64,000 bases of DNA from Flavobacterium sp. ENC (lineage in GTDB: Bacteria; Bacteroidota; Bacteroidia; Flavobacteriales; Flavobacteriaceae): the NCBI RefSeq assembly GCF_020991415.1, contig NZ_JAJMOY010000008.1, forward strand, positions 62,001 through 126,000, in the 5' to 3' direction. The notes below the pieces were generated by a model. It made no database searches and had not been told where the DNA came from. It worked only from the letters and a program-made list of their open reading frames with translations. The position numbers and the translations under genes were made by a program. Below are positions 1 through 8,577 of the stretch, piece by piece. Positions within the stretch are counted from its first letter, which is position 1, and each line of letters starts with the position of its first letter.

Positions 1-244
1 AACAATTCATCTGGAAGATTTAATTGTAAAGGATAAAATGCGCGGTACAGGTCTGGGATCTGCCCTTTATGCCGAAATCATGAAACAGGGAAAGAAAGAC
101 AACGTAAGAAGAATCGAATGGAATGTACTGGACTGGAATACACCTGCCGTGAAATTCTACGAGAATTCCGGTGCAAAAATTCTTGAAGAATGGAGGGTGG
201 TTCAAATGAGCGAAGCAGGAATTAATTCTTTCCTGGAAAAATAA
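1..244 (+). CDS. GNAT-family N-acetyltransferase, 3' part only
   Basis: The gene enters from the left edge and only its last 80 codons are present, read in the frame that starts at base 2. The visible part holds the acetyl-CoA binding signature of GNAT enzymes (RGTGLGSALY, after the strand HLEDLIV) and the usual C-terminal pattern in which a hydrophobic strand (RIEWNVLDWN) is followed by a helix of the type AVKFYENSGAKIL. GNAT enzymes move an acetyl group from acetyl-CoA to an amine. The substrate cannot be read from this fragment. An internal ATG at 38 is inside the domain and is not the start. Confidence 0.85.
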   Translation, partial: TIHLEDLIVKDKMRGTGLGSALYAEIMKQGKKDNVRRIEWNVLDWNTPAVKFYENSGAKILEEWRVVQMSEAGINSFLEK

Positions 245-320
245 TCAAAAAAAAACGTTTGCCTGTCCCTATAGCAGAGGGAATGAAGATTAACGTTAGT
301 TAATAAAAAAGTGTTTTTTT

Positions 321-400
321 GCCACGAATTTCACGAATTAGCACGAATTAATTAGCGTAAATTAGTGACTCGGGCGACAACAGACGAAGTAAATTCGTTT
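321..400. repeat. Dispersed repeat, GCCACGAATT family, with a CGGGCGACA element
   Basis: The 256-bp gap before aspartate kinase contains a stretch beginning GCCACGAATTTCACGAATTA and then a GTGACTCGGGCGACAACAG element. Related copies of the first part lie at 46594-46625, 46680-46742, 49640-49670 and 57253-57315. The second element recurs in inverted orientation near 56389-56412 and in degenerate form near 61226-61252. No coding potential is seen. The copies look like a dispersed non-coding repeat of this genome. Confidence 0.55.
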
Positions 401-500
401 CAAAAAAACTATGAAAATCATTTTATTCTCTAGCAGAAAAATATAAAGTATCCGATTTCATTTCAATATGAAGTCTAAAATTAAAAATCTAAAATTAAGA

Positions 501-1760
501 ATGAGAGTATTTAAATTTGGAGGAGCGTCCGTAAAAGATGCCGAAGGAATTAAAAACGTATATGACGTTTTGCAAAAAGTGGGTTATGAGGATGTGATTC
601 TGGTTGTCTCGGCAATGGGAAAAACAACAAATGCACTTGAAGTGGTGATTAAAAATTACTTTGATAAGTCGGAGGAATTGAATTCGTCTGTAGAAGAAAT
701 AAAACAATACCATAATCAAATATTGTCAGGTCTGTTTAATGATGAAAACCACGCAGTTTTTGCAGCGGTAACAGCACAATTTTCGGATCTGGAATATTTT
801 CTGGCACATAATAAATCCCCTAATTATAATTTCGTTTATGATCAGGTGGTAAGTTTCGGGGAATTGATTTCGACTACAATTCTGAGTCATTTTATGAATT
901 TCATGGGCATTAAAACACAATGGCTGGATGTGCGTGAATTCATAAAAACCGATTCCAACTACCGTGATGCTGAAGTAGACTGGGAAGCAACTGAAAAAAA
1001 TATCAGCAAAAACGTGCCCCGAAAAATATTAAACATCACTCAGGGATTTTTGGGTGCTGACGAAAATAATTTCACTACCACTTTAGGTCGTGAAGGTTCA
1101 GATTACACCGCAGGAATTTTTGCTTATTGCCTGAATGCGGAAAGCGTTACGATCTGGAAAGATGTTCCCGGCGTTATGAATGCCGATCCGCGTTATTTCG
1201 AAAATGCCAGCCTGCTCAACCAGATTTCGTATCGTGAAGCCATCGAACTGGCCTTTTACGGCGCAACGGTTATACATCCAAAAACGTTACAGCCTTTACA
1301 GAAAAAAGAAATTCCGCTGTATGTAAAATCGTTTATCAATCCTTTGCTAAAAGGAACCTGCGTATCAAAAGGAGTCGATTTAGAACCGCAATACCCTTGT
1401 TTTATTGTAAAGAGAAATCAGCTTCTGATTTCGCTTTCGTCTATTGATTTCTCTTTTATTATGGAGGAAAACATCAGCGAAATTTTTGCTCTTTTCCACG
1501 AATTCAAAATCAAGGTAAACCTGATTCAGAATTCCGCGATTAGTTTTTCTGTTTGTGTCGAAGATAAATTTGAGAATTTTAATGACCTGAATGCGATTCT
1601 CTCCAGGAAATTCAAAGTAGATTACAACGAGAATGTGACTTTATACACGATTCGCCATTTCACCGAACAGGCAGCTCAAACTGTTGAAGAAAACAAAGCG
1701 GTTTTACTGAAACAGGTAAGCCGTGAGACGATGCAGATTGTGACTAAAGAGATCAATTAA
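501..1760 (+). CDS. lysC: Aspartate kinase (monofunctional)
   Basis: Phosphorylates L-aspartate with ATP, the first step to lysine, threonine, methionine and diaminopimelate. The protein (419 aa from this start) opens with the signature KFGGASV and has the kinase motif TTLGREGSDYTA followed by WKDVPGVMNADPR, typical of the amino-acid kinase fold. The last 130 residues fit a pair of ACT regulatory domains. There is no fused homoserine dehydrogenase. The longer frame starting at 468 only adds residues read from an AT-rich spacer (aaaatctaaaatt type), so ATG 501 is preferred. A hairpin terminator follows at 1806-1840. It seems to be a single-gene unit; end-product feedback is likely from the family but not visible here. 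Confidence 0.93.
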   Translation: MRVFKFGGASVKDAEGIKNVYDVLQKVGYEDVILVVSAMGKTTNALEVVIKNYFDKSEELNSSVEEIKQYHNQILSGLFNDENHAVFAAVTAQFSDLEYFLAHNKSPNYNFVYDQVVSFGELISTTILSHFMNFMGIKTQWLDVREFIKTDSNYRDAEVDWEATEKNISKNVPRKILNITQGFLGADENNFTTTLGREGSDYTAGIFAYCLNAESVTIWKDVPGVMNADPRYFENASLLNQISYREAIELAFYGATVIHPKTLQPLQKKEIPLYVKSFINPLLKGTCVSKGVDLEPQYPCFIVKRNQLLISLSSIDFSFIMEENISEIFALFHEFKIKVNLIQNSAISFSVCVEDKFENFNDLNAILSRKFKVDYNENVTLYTIRHFTEQAAQTVEENKAVLLKQVSRETMQIVTKEIN

Positions 1761-1805
1761 TTTTTTCTGCCTTTTACCGTTAATTATAGAATTCAAAAAT
1801 ACCCA

Positions 1806-1840
1806 AAAGACTTCATTTCAAAAATGAGGTCTTTCTTTTT
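1806..1840 (+). terminator. Intrinsic terminator after lysC
   Basis: Arms 1806-1818 (AAAGACTTCATTT) and 1822-1834 (AAATGAGGTCTTT) form a 13-bp stem with one G:U pair and a 3-nt loop, followed by a T-rich run. It lies between convergent genes, lysC and the XRE regulator, so it may serve both. Confidence 0.8.
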
Positions 1841-1844
1841 TATA

Positions 1845-2201
1845 TTATTCTTGTGTATTACTTTTTAGATCTTCAATGATTGCTTTGAGTACAAGAATTT
1901 CTCCTTCACGCATCATTATTATGTTCGCATAGACATTAAGCAATGCATTTAGCGTTTTATTTTCCTTTATCAGATCATTGTTTTTGGCAATTGGTTCTTC
2001 CTCATCCTTCACCAGTTCTTCAGGTGTCAACTGGAAAAATTCGCAAATTCTATTCATGTAACTCGCCCACGAACAACTTTCCCCTCTTTCTATACGTGCA
2101 TAAGCTGATTGGGACATACATAAACCATTTGCTACTTCTTCCCGAGACATATCTTTAGCCTGACGCAGCTTTTTTAGCTTATTTCCTACTATCCTATTCA
2201 T
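1845..2201 (-). CDS. XRE-family helix-turn-helix regulator
   Basis: A small DNA-binding protein (118 aa from this start). Residues 1-65 form a Cro/CI-type HTH: GNKLKKLRQAKDMSREEVAN, then SQSAYARIERGES as recognition helix region, then a region ending FFQLTPEELV. The rest (about 45 residues) is a predicted helix, perhaps for dimerisation. The frame extends upstream to an ATG at 2228, but a TATGTTTA element on the same strand (2222-2229) fits the -7 promoter box, which places transcription start downstream of that ATG; ATG 2201 is therefore preferred. CCGAAAAT repeats around the promoter suggest autoregulation. No toxin-like partner is adjacent, so it need not be an antitoxin. The regulated genes are unknown. 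Confidence 0.85.
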   Translation of the reverse strand: MNRIVGNKLKKLRQAKDMSREEVANGLCMSQSAYARIERGESCSWASYMNRICEFFQLTPEELVKDEEEPIAKNNDLIKENKTLNALLNVYANIIMMREGEILVLKAIIEDLKSNTQE

Positions 2202-2210
2202 ATAACCAGA

Positions 2211-2277
2211 ATTTTCGGAAGTAAACATAGGAAATATTTTACATTAAACCGAAAATTGGTTTCAAATAACCGAAAAT
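2211..2277 (-). promoter_or_regulatory. Promoter and operator-like repeats of the XRE regulator
   Basis: On the minus strand TATGTTTA (2222-2229) resembles the -7 box TAnnTTTG. Three copies of an 8-bp word surround it: ATTTTCGG at 2211-2218 and its reverse complement CCGAAAAT at 2249-2256 and 2270-2277. The middle copy is part of an interrupted palindrome AAACC-7 nt-GGTTT. One copy sits near the expected start of transcription, the place expected for an autorepressor operator. Binding is an inference. Confidence 0.45.
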
Positions 2278-2473
2278 CGACTAATAGATTTTTAAAATGG
2301 TTCGTAAGTTTGTTCCGTTGTTAGTCGTGCAAAAAGTGGTGTAATCCTAAAAATGATTCTTGTCAAATAGATTATGAAGCGTAGCGGTATAAAAACTCAT
2401 TTGGGTTACTATTAGTATGCTATGTTGGCGAATGAAATATCCAAACAAATTCTTTAATCCCCTCACTTAATTT

Positions 2474-3103
2474 ATGAAAAACCCTTTTTTCAAGTACGTA
2501 ATACTTTCTATTCTCTCCATTCTAATTGCAGAAATTTTCAAAAAAGCGATCCATTATGATAATTCACTTTACAATTCACTTTGTGAGCAGCTCACCTCGC
2601 TACAAATTAAAAATTTAACCGGCTTTCAAAAAAGATGGCAATGGATCGAGTATATGTTTATTCCGGCTATTCTCCTAATCAAGACTATACTAATTGCTGC
2701 TATACTCTATATTGGCCTGACTTTCTCTGATAGGGAGTTAAAATTTAATCGTCTTTGGGACGCTGTCATAAAAGCGGAATTTATCTTTTTACTCGTTCCT
2801 GTTTTCAAAATTATCTGGTTCTATTTTTTCCAGACCTCTTATACATTAAAAGACATTCAGAATTTCTATCCTTTATCCGCATTAAGCATTATTGAATACA
2901 CAGAACTGCAACGCTGGTCTATTTATCCTTTTCAAATTTTAAACTTATTTGAATTAACCTATATTATTTACTTAGGATATCAGGTGGGTCAGTTAACAAA
3001 TACCCACACTGGTAAGGGTTTAAAAATCGTAGGTTATAGCTATGTACACGTATTACTGCTTTGGGTGGTTACGATAATGTTCTTTACAAAAAATTATTCA
3101 TAA
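2474..3103 (+). CDS. Unrecognised multi-pass membrane protein
   Basis: I do not recognise this 209-residue protein. It has a hydrophobic N-terminal segment (about residues 8-24) and further membrane segments near 60-85, 98-120 and 185-203, with aromatic-rich stretches between. The overall plan recalls small YIP1-like integral membrane proteins, but no diagnostic motif is seen, so that is weak. It is a single gene on the plus strand between the XRE regulator, which is divergent, and the large barrel gene, which has its own promoter. Length and continuity of the frame support a real gene. Confidence 0.7.
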   Translation: MKNPFFKYVILSILSILIAEIFKKAIHYDNSLYNSLCEQLTSLQIKNLTGFQKRWQWIEYMFIPAILLIKTILIAAILYIGLTFSDRELKFNRLWDAVIKAEFIFLLVPVFKIIWFYFFQTSYTLKDIQNFYPLSALSIIEYTELQRWSIYPFQILNLFELTYIIYLGYQVGQLTNTHTGKGLKIVGYSYVHVLLLWVVTIMFFTKNYS

Positions 3104-3185
3104 AGCGAATTATCAGATTCCATTCCAAATTAAAGCCTTTTCTGTTTTAGCAAAACTGCTCTTTCATTTTACCACTATTAAATAC

Positions 3186-3193
3186 TACTTTTG
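3186..3193 (+). promoter_or_regulatory. -7 promoter element TACTTTTG
   Basis: Exact match to the Bacteroidota -7 consensus TAnnTTTG, 22 bp before the ATG of the 1142-aa barrel protein. No clear -33 TTG at standard distance. Confidence 0.5.
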
Positions 3194-3215
3194 ACTTTTT
3201 GCAGTTAAAGTCTTT

Positions 3216-6200
3216 ATGTTGAAAAAATTACTTTTTTTTATGGTGTTTGTTTTTTATTCCGGGCTTCACGCTCAGGAAACAAACTCACTATACAAAACAA
3301 AAAAAATAGCGGTTTCAAAAGACACGATTCAACTGGAAAAATTCAGCATAAATTCAGGCTTCTTTCAACTTTTAAATTCAAAAAACGAACCGGTTGATAC
3401 TACTTTTTATAAGGTTGATTTTACCAAAGGGCGTTTAATTTTAAAAGAAAATCTCACTTCAGTCTCTGATACTTTAATTGTAAACTATCTAAACTATCCC
3501 GATTTTTTAACCAGAGAATACAGTTTATACAATGAAAGTCAGGTCGTGAGCAATGATGTGACGACCGATAAATTGTATAAAATTGAGAATTCCACCAAAA
3601 AAGCTATTCCGTTTGACGGGCTGAATACTTCGGGAAGCATTACCCGTGGCGTTACCGTCGGAAACAATCAAAACACGGTTTTAAACTCTAATTTAGATTT
3701 ACAGATTACCGGAAAAATATCCGACAAAGTAAGTTTAAGGGCCTCTCTTCAGGACAGCAATATTCCGTTGCAGGACGGCGGATATTCTCAAAAACTGGAT
3801 CAGTTTGATAATATTTTTATGGAACTTTTCAGCGATGACTGGAACATTAGGGCTGGTGATGTCTTTTTGGAAAACAGGAAAACACAGTTTTTAAGCTTCA
3901 ATAAAAAAGTTCAGGGAATTGCTGCAAGCTTTGATTTTGATACCGAAAAAAGCAAAACCAATATTTTTGCATCGGTTGCCTTTGTGAAAGGACAATACGC
4001 CAAAAGTACTTTTGTCGGACAGGAAGGCAATCAGGGACCGTATAAATTAAAAGGGCAGAATGGTGAGTTGTACGTCCTGGTAATTTCGGGTTCGGAACGT
4101 GTTTACGTAAATGGTGTTTTACTGAAACGCGGTGAAAATAACGATTATGTAATTGATTATAATGCAGGCGAAATTGTTTTTACATCACTTTTTACCATTA
4201 CTTCAGAAATGCGTATTACAATTGAATACCAGTATTCCGACCGAAATTACAATCGACTGGTAACGTATGCCGGAGCAACACACGAAAATAAAAGCTGGAG
4301 TTTTGGAGGTTATTTATATTCCGAAAGCGATTTGAAAAATCAGCCTTTACAGCAAAACCTTTCTACAGCACAAGTCCGGATTCTAGCCCAGGCCGGAGAC
4401 GACCAGAATCGGATGACGGCTCCTTCTGCCTATGAAGAGGCTTATGCAGACAATAAAATTTTATACAAAAAAATCGTTTTGAACGGTCTTGACGTTTATG
4501 AATATTCCAATAATTCAACTGATGTTTTATACAATGTAAAATTCAGTCTTGTCGGAAATAATCTTGGGAATTATATCATTCAGAACAACAATTCTGTTGA
4601 ACGTATTTACGAATATGTCGCTCCCGTAAATGGCGTTTTACAGGGGAATTACGAACCCATTGTAAAGCTGACGGCTCCTATGAAAATTCAGGTCGCTACC
4701 TTTTTAGGAAAATACAATCCGGATGAAAAAACGCTGGTTGATTTTGAAATTGCAGTGAGCAATAACGACAAAAACCTGTTTTCAACTATTGATGATTCCA
4801 ATAACGAAGGGGTTGCTGTCAAAACAAATATCAAAAAACGTCTTTTTACGAGAGACTGGACACTGGATGCTTTTGCCAATTATCAGTTTGTGCAGGAAGA
4901 TTTCAGATCTGTGGAGCGCTTGTACAATATTGAATTTAATCGGGACTGGAATTTAAATTCGACACTTTTAGGAAATCAGAGTTTATTGGTTACGGGATTG
5001 AATTTTGATCTCTTCTCTAAAAAAGAAACCACTAATATAGGTTTGTTTACCTACCAATTCGAAAAATTAGATTTTACCGAGAGTTATTCCGGGTCACGCC
5101 ATACGGCCAACGCTTTCTTTAAACTGAACCATTGGACAATTGAAAATCGCGGAAGTTTCCTGAATTCTGATGCCGCCACTTCAAGCTCCAAATTCATTAG
5201 AAACCTAACCAAAACAAAATACCATTTTGGAAAAAACTGGGTTGGCGGAAGTGTCCAGATTGAAGACAATCAGGAAAAAGACAAAGTCACCAATCAGTTT
5301 TCGGCGTTAAGCCAGCGGTTTTCAGAATATGGCGTTTTTGTCGGGCGTGGCGACAGTACAAAGGTTTTTGTAGAACTGGGCTATTTGCAGCGGCGAAATG
5401 ACAGTTTACAAAATGGTTTTTTACAGCATGTCAATGATTCGAAAATGTATGTACTGAAATCGAAATTAATCCAGAATAAAAAAACAGATTTAGCGGTTTA
5501 TGCGAGTTACAGGACTTTAGCTTTTACGGATCCAGCCCGAAAAAGTGAGCCTTCGCTTAACTCCAGGATTCTGTATAATGATCGTTTCTTCAATCAGTTT
5601 ATGCAAATCGGAACCACTTACGAAACCAGTTCCGGAACTATTGCGCAACAGGAATTTACCTATGTAGAAGTTCCGGCCGGACAGGGAGTATATACCTGGA
5701 ATGATTATAACGGCAACGGAATCCAGGAACTGGAAGAGTTTGAAATTGCCCCTTTTCCGGATCAGGCTAAGTTTATACGTATCTTTTTACCGAATCAGAT
5801 TTACATCAAAACCAATCAGAATAAGTTCTCGCAATCGGTAATCTTAAATCCGCTGCAATGGCAAAACGAAACTGGTTTCAAAAAACTGGTTTCTTATTTT
5901 TACAACCAGACTTCCTTTATTATGGACCGAAAGGTAAAAAACGACGGAGGTCATTTCGAACTGAATCCCTTTAATTCTTCGGATGAAAATATGCTGGGCT
6001 TAAATTCCAGTTTCAGGAACAGCCTGTATTACAATCGGGGAAAACAGAACCATTCCGTAACCTATTCTTATCTCGCCAATAAAGGAAAAAATTTACTTTC
6101 CATTGGTTCACAGGAGGTGAAAAACAATTCCCATCAACTGCAATACACGCATCTCTATCAAAAAAGCTGGTTGTTTAACTGGTTTACCAAAACAATTAAA

Positions 6201-6644
6201 ACCACCTTAGTTTCGGAAGACTTTACGGCCAAAAATTATGATCTGGAAGGTTATCAGATTGCTCCGAAAATCAGCTATTTATTTTCAAAAAACACCAGTC
6301 TGGATTTCTTTTATGAATTGCAAAACAAAAAAAACCAGACCGGAAACTTAGAAACTTTAGCCCAAAACCGGATTGGGACTTCTTTTTCCTATGCCGGTGA
6401 AAAAAAAGTAACTATCAGCGGAGAGTTCTCTTTTTATGAAAATAAATTTACCGGAAATGAATTTTCCTCTGTTGGATTTCAAATGCTGGAAGGGCTTCAG
6501 GCGGGACAGAACTTAGTCTGGAAACTTCTTTTACAGAAAAATATCACGCAGTTTTTAGACATCAATTTAAACTATCAGGGACGTAAAAGCGAAACCGGAA
6601 ATACCATCCATACCGGAAACATTCAGCTTCGCGCTTATTTTTAA
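3216..6644 (+). CDS. Large outer-membrane beta-barrel protein, function unknown
   Basis: A 1142-residue protein with a clear signal peptide (MLKKLLFFMVFVFYSGLHAQ). The first 350 residues contain surface/periplasmic beta domains: a segment with NSGFFQLLNSKNEPVDTTFY and repeated 'KGRLIL / GEIVFT' strands, and a stretch LNTSGSITRGVTVGNNQN followed by amphipathic strands of the kind NLDLQITGKISDKVSLRASL. The remainder is a long series of alternating amphipathic strands with aromatic ends and closes with GNIQLRAYF, ending in Phe, as expected for a barrel folded by BAM. An EF-hand-like NDYNGNGIQELEEFE lies near residue 830. No TonB box or plug domain is obvious. I do not assign a function. It has its own promoter and is not obviously co-transcribed with the following gene. 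Confidence 0.85.
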   Translation: MLKKLLFFMVFVFYSGLHAQETNSLYKTKKIAVSKDTIQLEKFSINSGFFQLLNSKNEPVDTTFYKVDFTKGRLILKENLTSVSDTLIVNYLNYPDFLTREYSLYNESQVVSNDVTTDKLYKIENSTKKAIPFDGLNTSGSITRGVTVGNNQNTVLNSNLDLQITGKISDKVSLRASLQDSNIPLQDGGYSQKLDQFDNIFMELFSDDWNIRAGDVFLENRKTQFLSFNKKVQGIAASFDFDTEKSKTNIFASVAFVKGQYAKSTFVGQEGNQGPYKLKGQNGELYVLVISGSERVYVNGVLLKRGENNDYVIDYNAGEIVFTSLFTITSEMRITIEYQYSDRNYNRLVTYAGATHENKSWSFGGYLYSESDLKNQPLQQNLSTAQVRILAQAGDDQNRMTAPSAYEEAYADNKILYKKIVLNGLDVYEYSNNSTDVLYNVKFSLVGNNLGNYIIQNNNSVERIYEYVAPVNGVLQGNYEPIVKLTAPMKIQVATFLGKYNPDEKTLVDFEIAVSNNDKNLFSTIDDSNNEGVAVKTNIKKRLFTRDWTLDAFANYQFVQEDFRSVERLYNIEFNRDWNLNSTLLGNQSLLVTGLNFDLFSKKETTNIGLFTYQFEKLDFTESYSGSRHTANAFFKLNHWTIENRGSFLNSDAATSSSKFIRNLTKTKYHFGKNWVGGSVQIEDNQEKDKVTNQFSALSQRFSEYGVFVGRGDSTKVFVELGYLQRRNDSLQNGFLQHVNDSKMYVLKSKLIQNKKTDLAVYASYRTLAFTDPARKSEPSLNSRILYNDRFFNQFMQIGTTYETSSGTIAQQEFTYVEVPAGQGVYTWNDYNGNGIQELEEFEIAPFPDQAKFIRIFLPNQIYIKTNQNKFSQSVILNPLQWQNETGFKKLVSYFYNQTSFIMDRKVKNDGGHFELNPFNSSDENMLGLNSSFRNSLYYNRGKQNHSVTYSYLANKGKNLLSIGSQEVKNNSHQLQYTHLYQKSWLFNWFTKTIKTTLVSEDFTAKNYDLEGYQIAPKISYLFSKNTSLDFFYELQNKKNQTGNLETLAQNRIGTSFSYAGEKKVTISGEFSFYENKFTGNEFSSVGFQMLEGLQAGQNLVWKLLLQKNITQFLDINLNYQGRKSETGNTIHTGNIQLRAYF

Positions 6645-6708
6645 TGCTTTACGAAAAACATTAACATAAAATGATTAATTTTAATTGAAATTCTAACACC
6701 TTTAACTT

Positions 6709-7257
6709 ATGAAAAAATTAGTATTATTCTGCTTTATGTTAGTGCTGTCCGGTAATTTTTATGCTCAGGAAACCACAAAAACAACAAAAGCAAAAAGTGA
6801 GACAGCTGCCAAAAAGAAAAAAGCAGCAGCTGATAAGGAAGTAGCAGATGCTAAAAAAGAAACAGCCAAAGCTAAAAAAGCAACTGCAGACCAGGCTTCG
6901 GCAGATGCCAAAAAAGAAGCTGCAAAGGCAAAAAAGGCCGCTGACAAAGCGACAGATGCCTCAACAAAAGCTAAAAGTGAAGCCGCAAAAGCCAAAAAAG
7001 CTGCAAAAGAAGAAAGTACAAAAGCTGACGTAAAAAAAACAGAAGCTAAAACCGATGCAAAGATCAAAGCAGTAAAGAAAGATGCTACGGCAACTAAAAA
7101 AACAGCTGCTAAAACACTAAAAGAAACCAACGAAAAAGCTCCAAAAGTTGCTGATAAGGTTACCGGAGAATACAACGGTAAAAAAGTATATACGGGACCA
7201 AGAGGCGGTAAATATTACATTAACGCCAATGGCAACAAAACGTATATTCAGGATTAA
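6709..7257 (+). CDS. Exported Ala/Lys-rich protein with PBCV-type basic adaptor motif
   Basis: The 182-residue product has a signal peptide (MKKLVLFCFMLVLSGNFYAQ). Residues 21-145 are an almost uninterrupted run of Ala, Lys, Asp, Glu and Thr in heptad-like KKAA/AKAKKA repeats, resembling histone H1 tails or a long charged helix. The end, GKKVYTGPRGGKYYINANGN followed by KTYIQD, matches the small basic adaptor domain first described in chlorella virus PBCV-1 proteins (Pfam PBCV_basic_adap). The signal peptide places it outside the cytoplasm, so a chromatin role is unlikely; the basic domain could instead contact cell-surface polymers. That is inference. A strong hairpin terminator follows at 7278. 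Confidence 0.8.
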   Translation: MKKLVLFCFMLVLSGNFYAQETTKTTKAKSETAAKKKKAAADKEVADAKKETAKAKKATADQASADAKKEAAKAKKAADKATDASTKAKSEAAKAKKAAKEESTKADVKKTEAKTDAKIKAVKKDATATKKTAAKTLKETNEKAPKVADKVTGEYNGKKVYTGPRGGKYYINANGNKTYIQD

Positions 7258-7277
7258 AATAATTGCATTTATATACC

Positions 7278-7310
7278 AAAAGGAACTATTTAAATAGTTC
7301 CTTTTTTTGT
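7278..7310 (+). terminator. Intrinsic terminator
   Basis: A near-perfect palindrome (AAAGGAACTATT and its complement, about 7278-7304) runs into a T stretch after the Ala/Lys-rich gene. In the rest of the gap before the next gene there is also a 12-bp inverted repeat, TAAAAGCAGATT at 7323-7334 with its complement at 7368-7379, of unknown role. Confidence 0.75.
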
Positions 7311-7500
7311 TTCAGAATGCTTTAAAAGCAGATTAGCAGTTAACATACAAATAACCTTGACCTCTAAAATCTGCTTTTATTCAGCTCTTTTAACTGAAAA
7401 ATGAGGCTTCAACAGAATTATAGAGTTAATAATTTAGTAATACGCCTGAAATATCATAAAAAACATATTTCTTTATCTTCGTTTCAAAAAGCGTTACATT

Positions 7501-8577
7501 ATGAGCATTGAATATTCTGCGAACAAAACTATTTTAGTAGCCCCATTAAACTGGGGGTTAGGACATGCGACAAGATGTATCCCTATCATAAAAGCGCTTC
7601 AGGAAAACAAGTACATACCGATAATAGCTTCTGACGGAGTTGCACTGGCACTATTACGTAAAGAATTCCCATACATAGAGACATTAGAACTGCCTTCTTA
7701 CCATATTGAATACGCCAAAAATGGTAAAAACTTCAAATGGAAACTGATCAAAAACCTGCCTAAAATGATTACAGCCATTTTAGACGAGAAAAAAATGGTA
7801 AAGTCTTTAATTAAAAAACACGGAATTGACGGCATCATTTCAGACAACAGACTGGGCGTTTTCAGCAGAAAGATCCCATCTGTGTTTATGACGCACCAAC
7901 TCAATGTCATGACCGGAAATACCACCTGGTTTACCAGTAAATGCCATCAGCATATTATAAAAAAATATACGGAATGCTGGGTTCCGGACACTAATGAAGC
8001 CGTAAATCTAACTGGTGACCTCGGACATCTTAAAACAGACGAATTAAATTTAAAATATATAGGGCCATTAAGCAGAATGCGTAAAAAAGATACGCCGAAA
8101 GTATATGACCTGATGGTAATTCTTTCCGGACCCGAACCTCAACGTACGTATTTAGATGAAAAATTACAGGAAGAAGTGAAACGTTTTGACGGCAAAGTGG
8201 TTTTTGTAAAAGGGGTTGTGGAAAAAACCCAGACAAAAGAGGAAATTGGAAACGTGACCTATTATAATTTCATGAACTCCAAACAACTGGAACAAACTTT
8301 TAACGAAAGTGAACTGGTGCTTTGCCGTTCGGGTTACACTACCGTTATGGATTTGGCAAAATTGGGCAAAAAAGCTTTTTTCATTCCAACTCCGGGGCAA
8401 TACGAGCAGGAATATCTGGCCATCAAACTTCAGGATGAAAATCTAGTACCCTATGCAACGCAAAACGACTTTACCATTGAAGATCTTTCAAAAGTAAAAT
8501 CGTTTAAAGGTTTTGCTCAATTTAAAAATAACATCGACTGGGATTCGTTATTTTCTATATTTGAAGATAAGGCCTAG
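7501..8577 (+). CDS. Glycosyltransferase of the GT28/MurG-like superfamily
   Basis: 358 residues, without a signal peptide. The N-terminal Rossmann half has the glycine-rich acceptor-side motif PLNWGLGHATR at residues 16-26, and the C-terminal half has the donor-binding segment LCRSGYTTVMDLAKLGKKAF followed by IPTPGQYEQEYLA, typical of GT-B enzymes related to MurG (the family often named MJ1255/VC2487-like). A nucleotide-sugar donor and a lipid or cell-wall acceptor are likely by family; the substrate is not visible. It is convergent with the porin gene, and the two stop codons overlap in the sequence CTAG. Confidence 0.85.
   Translation: MSIEYSANKTILVAPLNWGLGHATRCIPIIKALQENKYIPIIASDGVALALLRKEFPYIETLELPSYHIEYAKNGKNFKWKLIKNLPKMITAILDEKKMVKSLIKKHGIDGIISDNRLGVFSRKIPSVFMTHQLNVMTGNTTWFTSKCHQHIIKKYTECWVPDTNEAVNLTGDLGHLKTDELNLKYIGPLSRMRKKDTPKVYDLMVILSGPEPQRTYLDEKLQEEVKRFDGKVVFVKGVVEKTQTKEEIGNVTYYNFMNSKQLEQTFNESELVLCRSGYTTVMDLAKLGKKAFFIPTPGQYEQEYLAIKLQDENLVPYATQNDFTIEDLSKVKSFKGFAQFKNNIDWDSLFSIFEDKA

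Noticed and set aside
6765..7175. A 136-codon Ala/Val/Phe-rich frame on the minus strand
   Set aside because: It is the antisense shadow of the Ala/Lys repeat gene; low complexity keeps the frame open on both strands.
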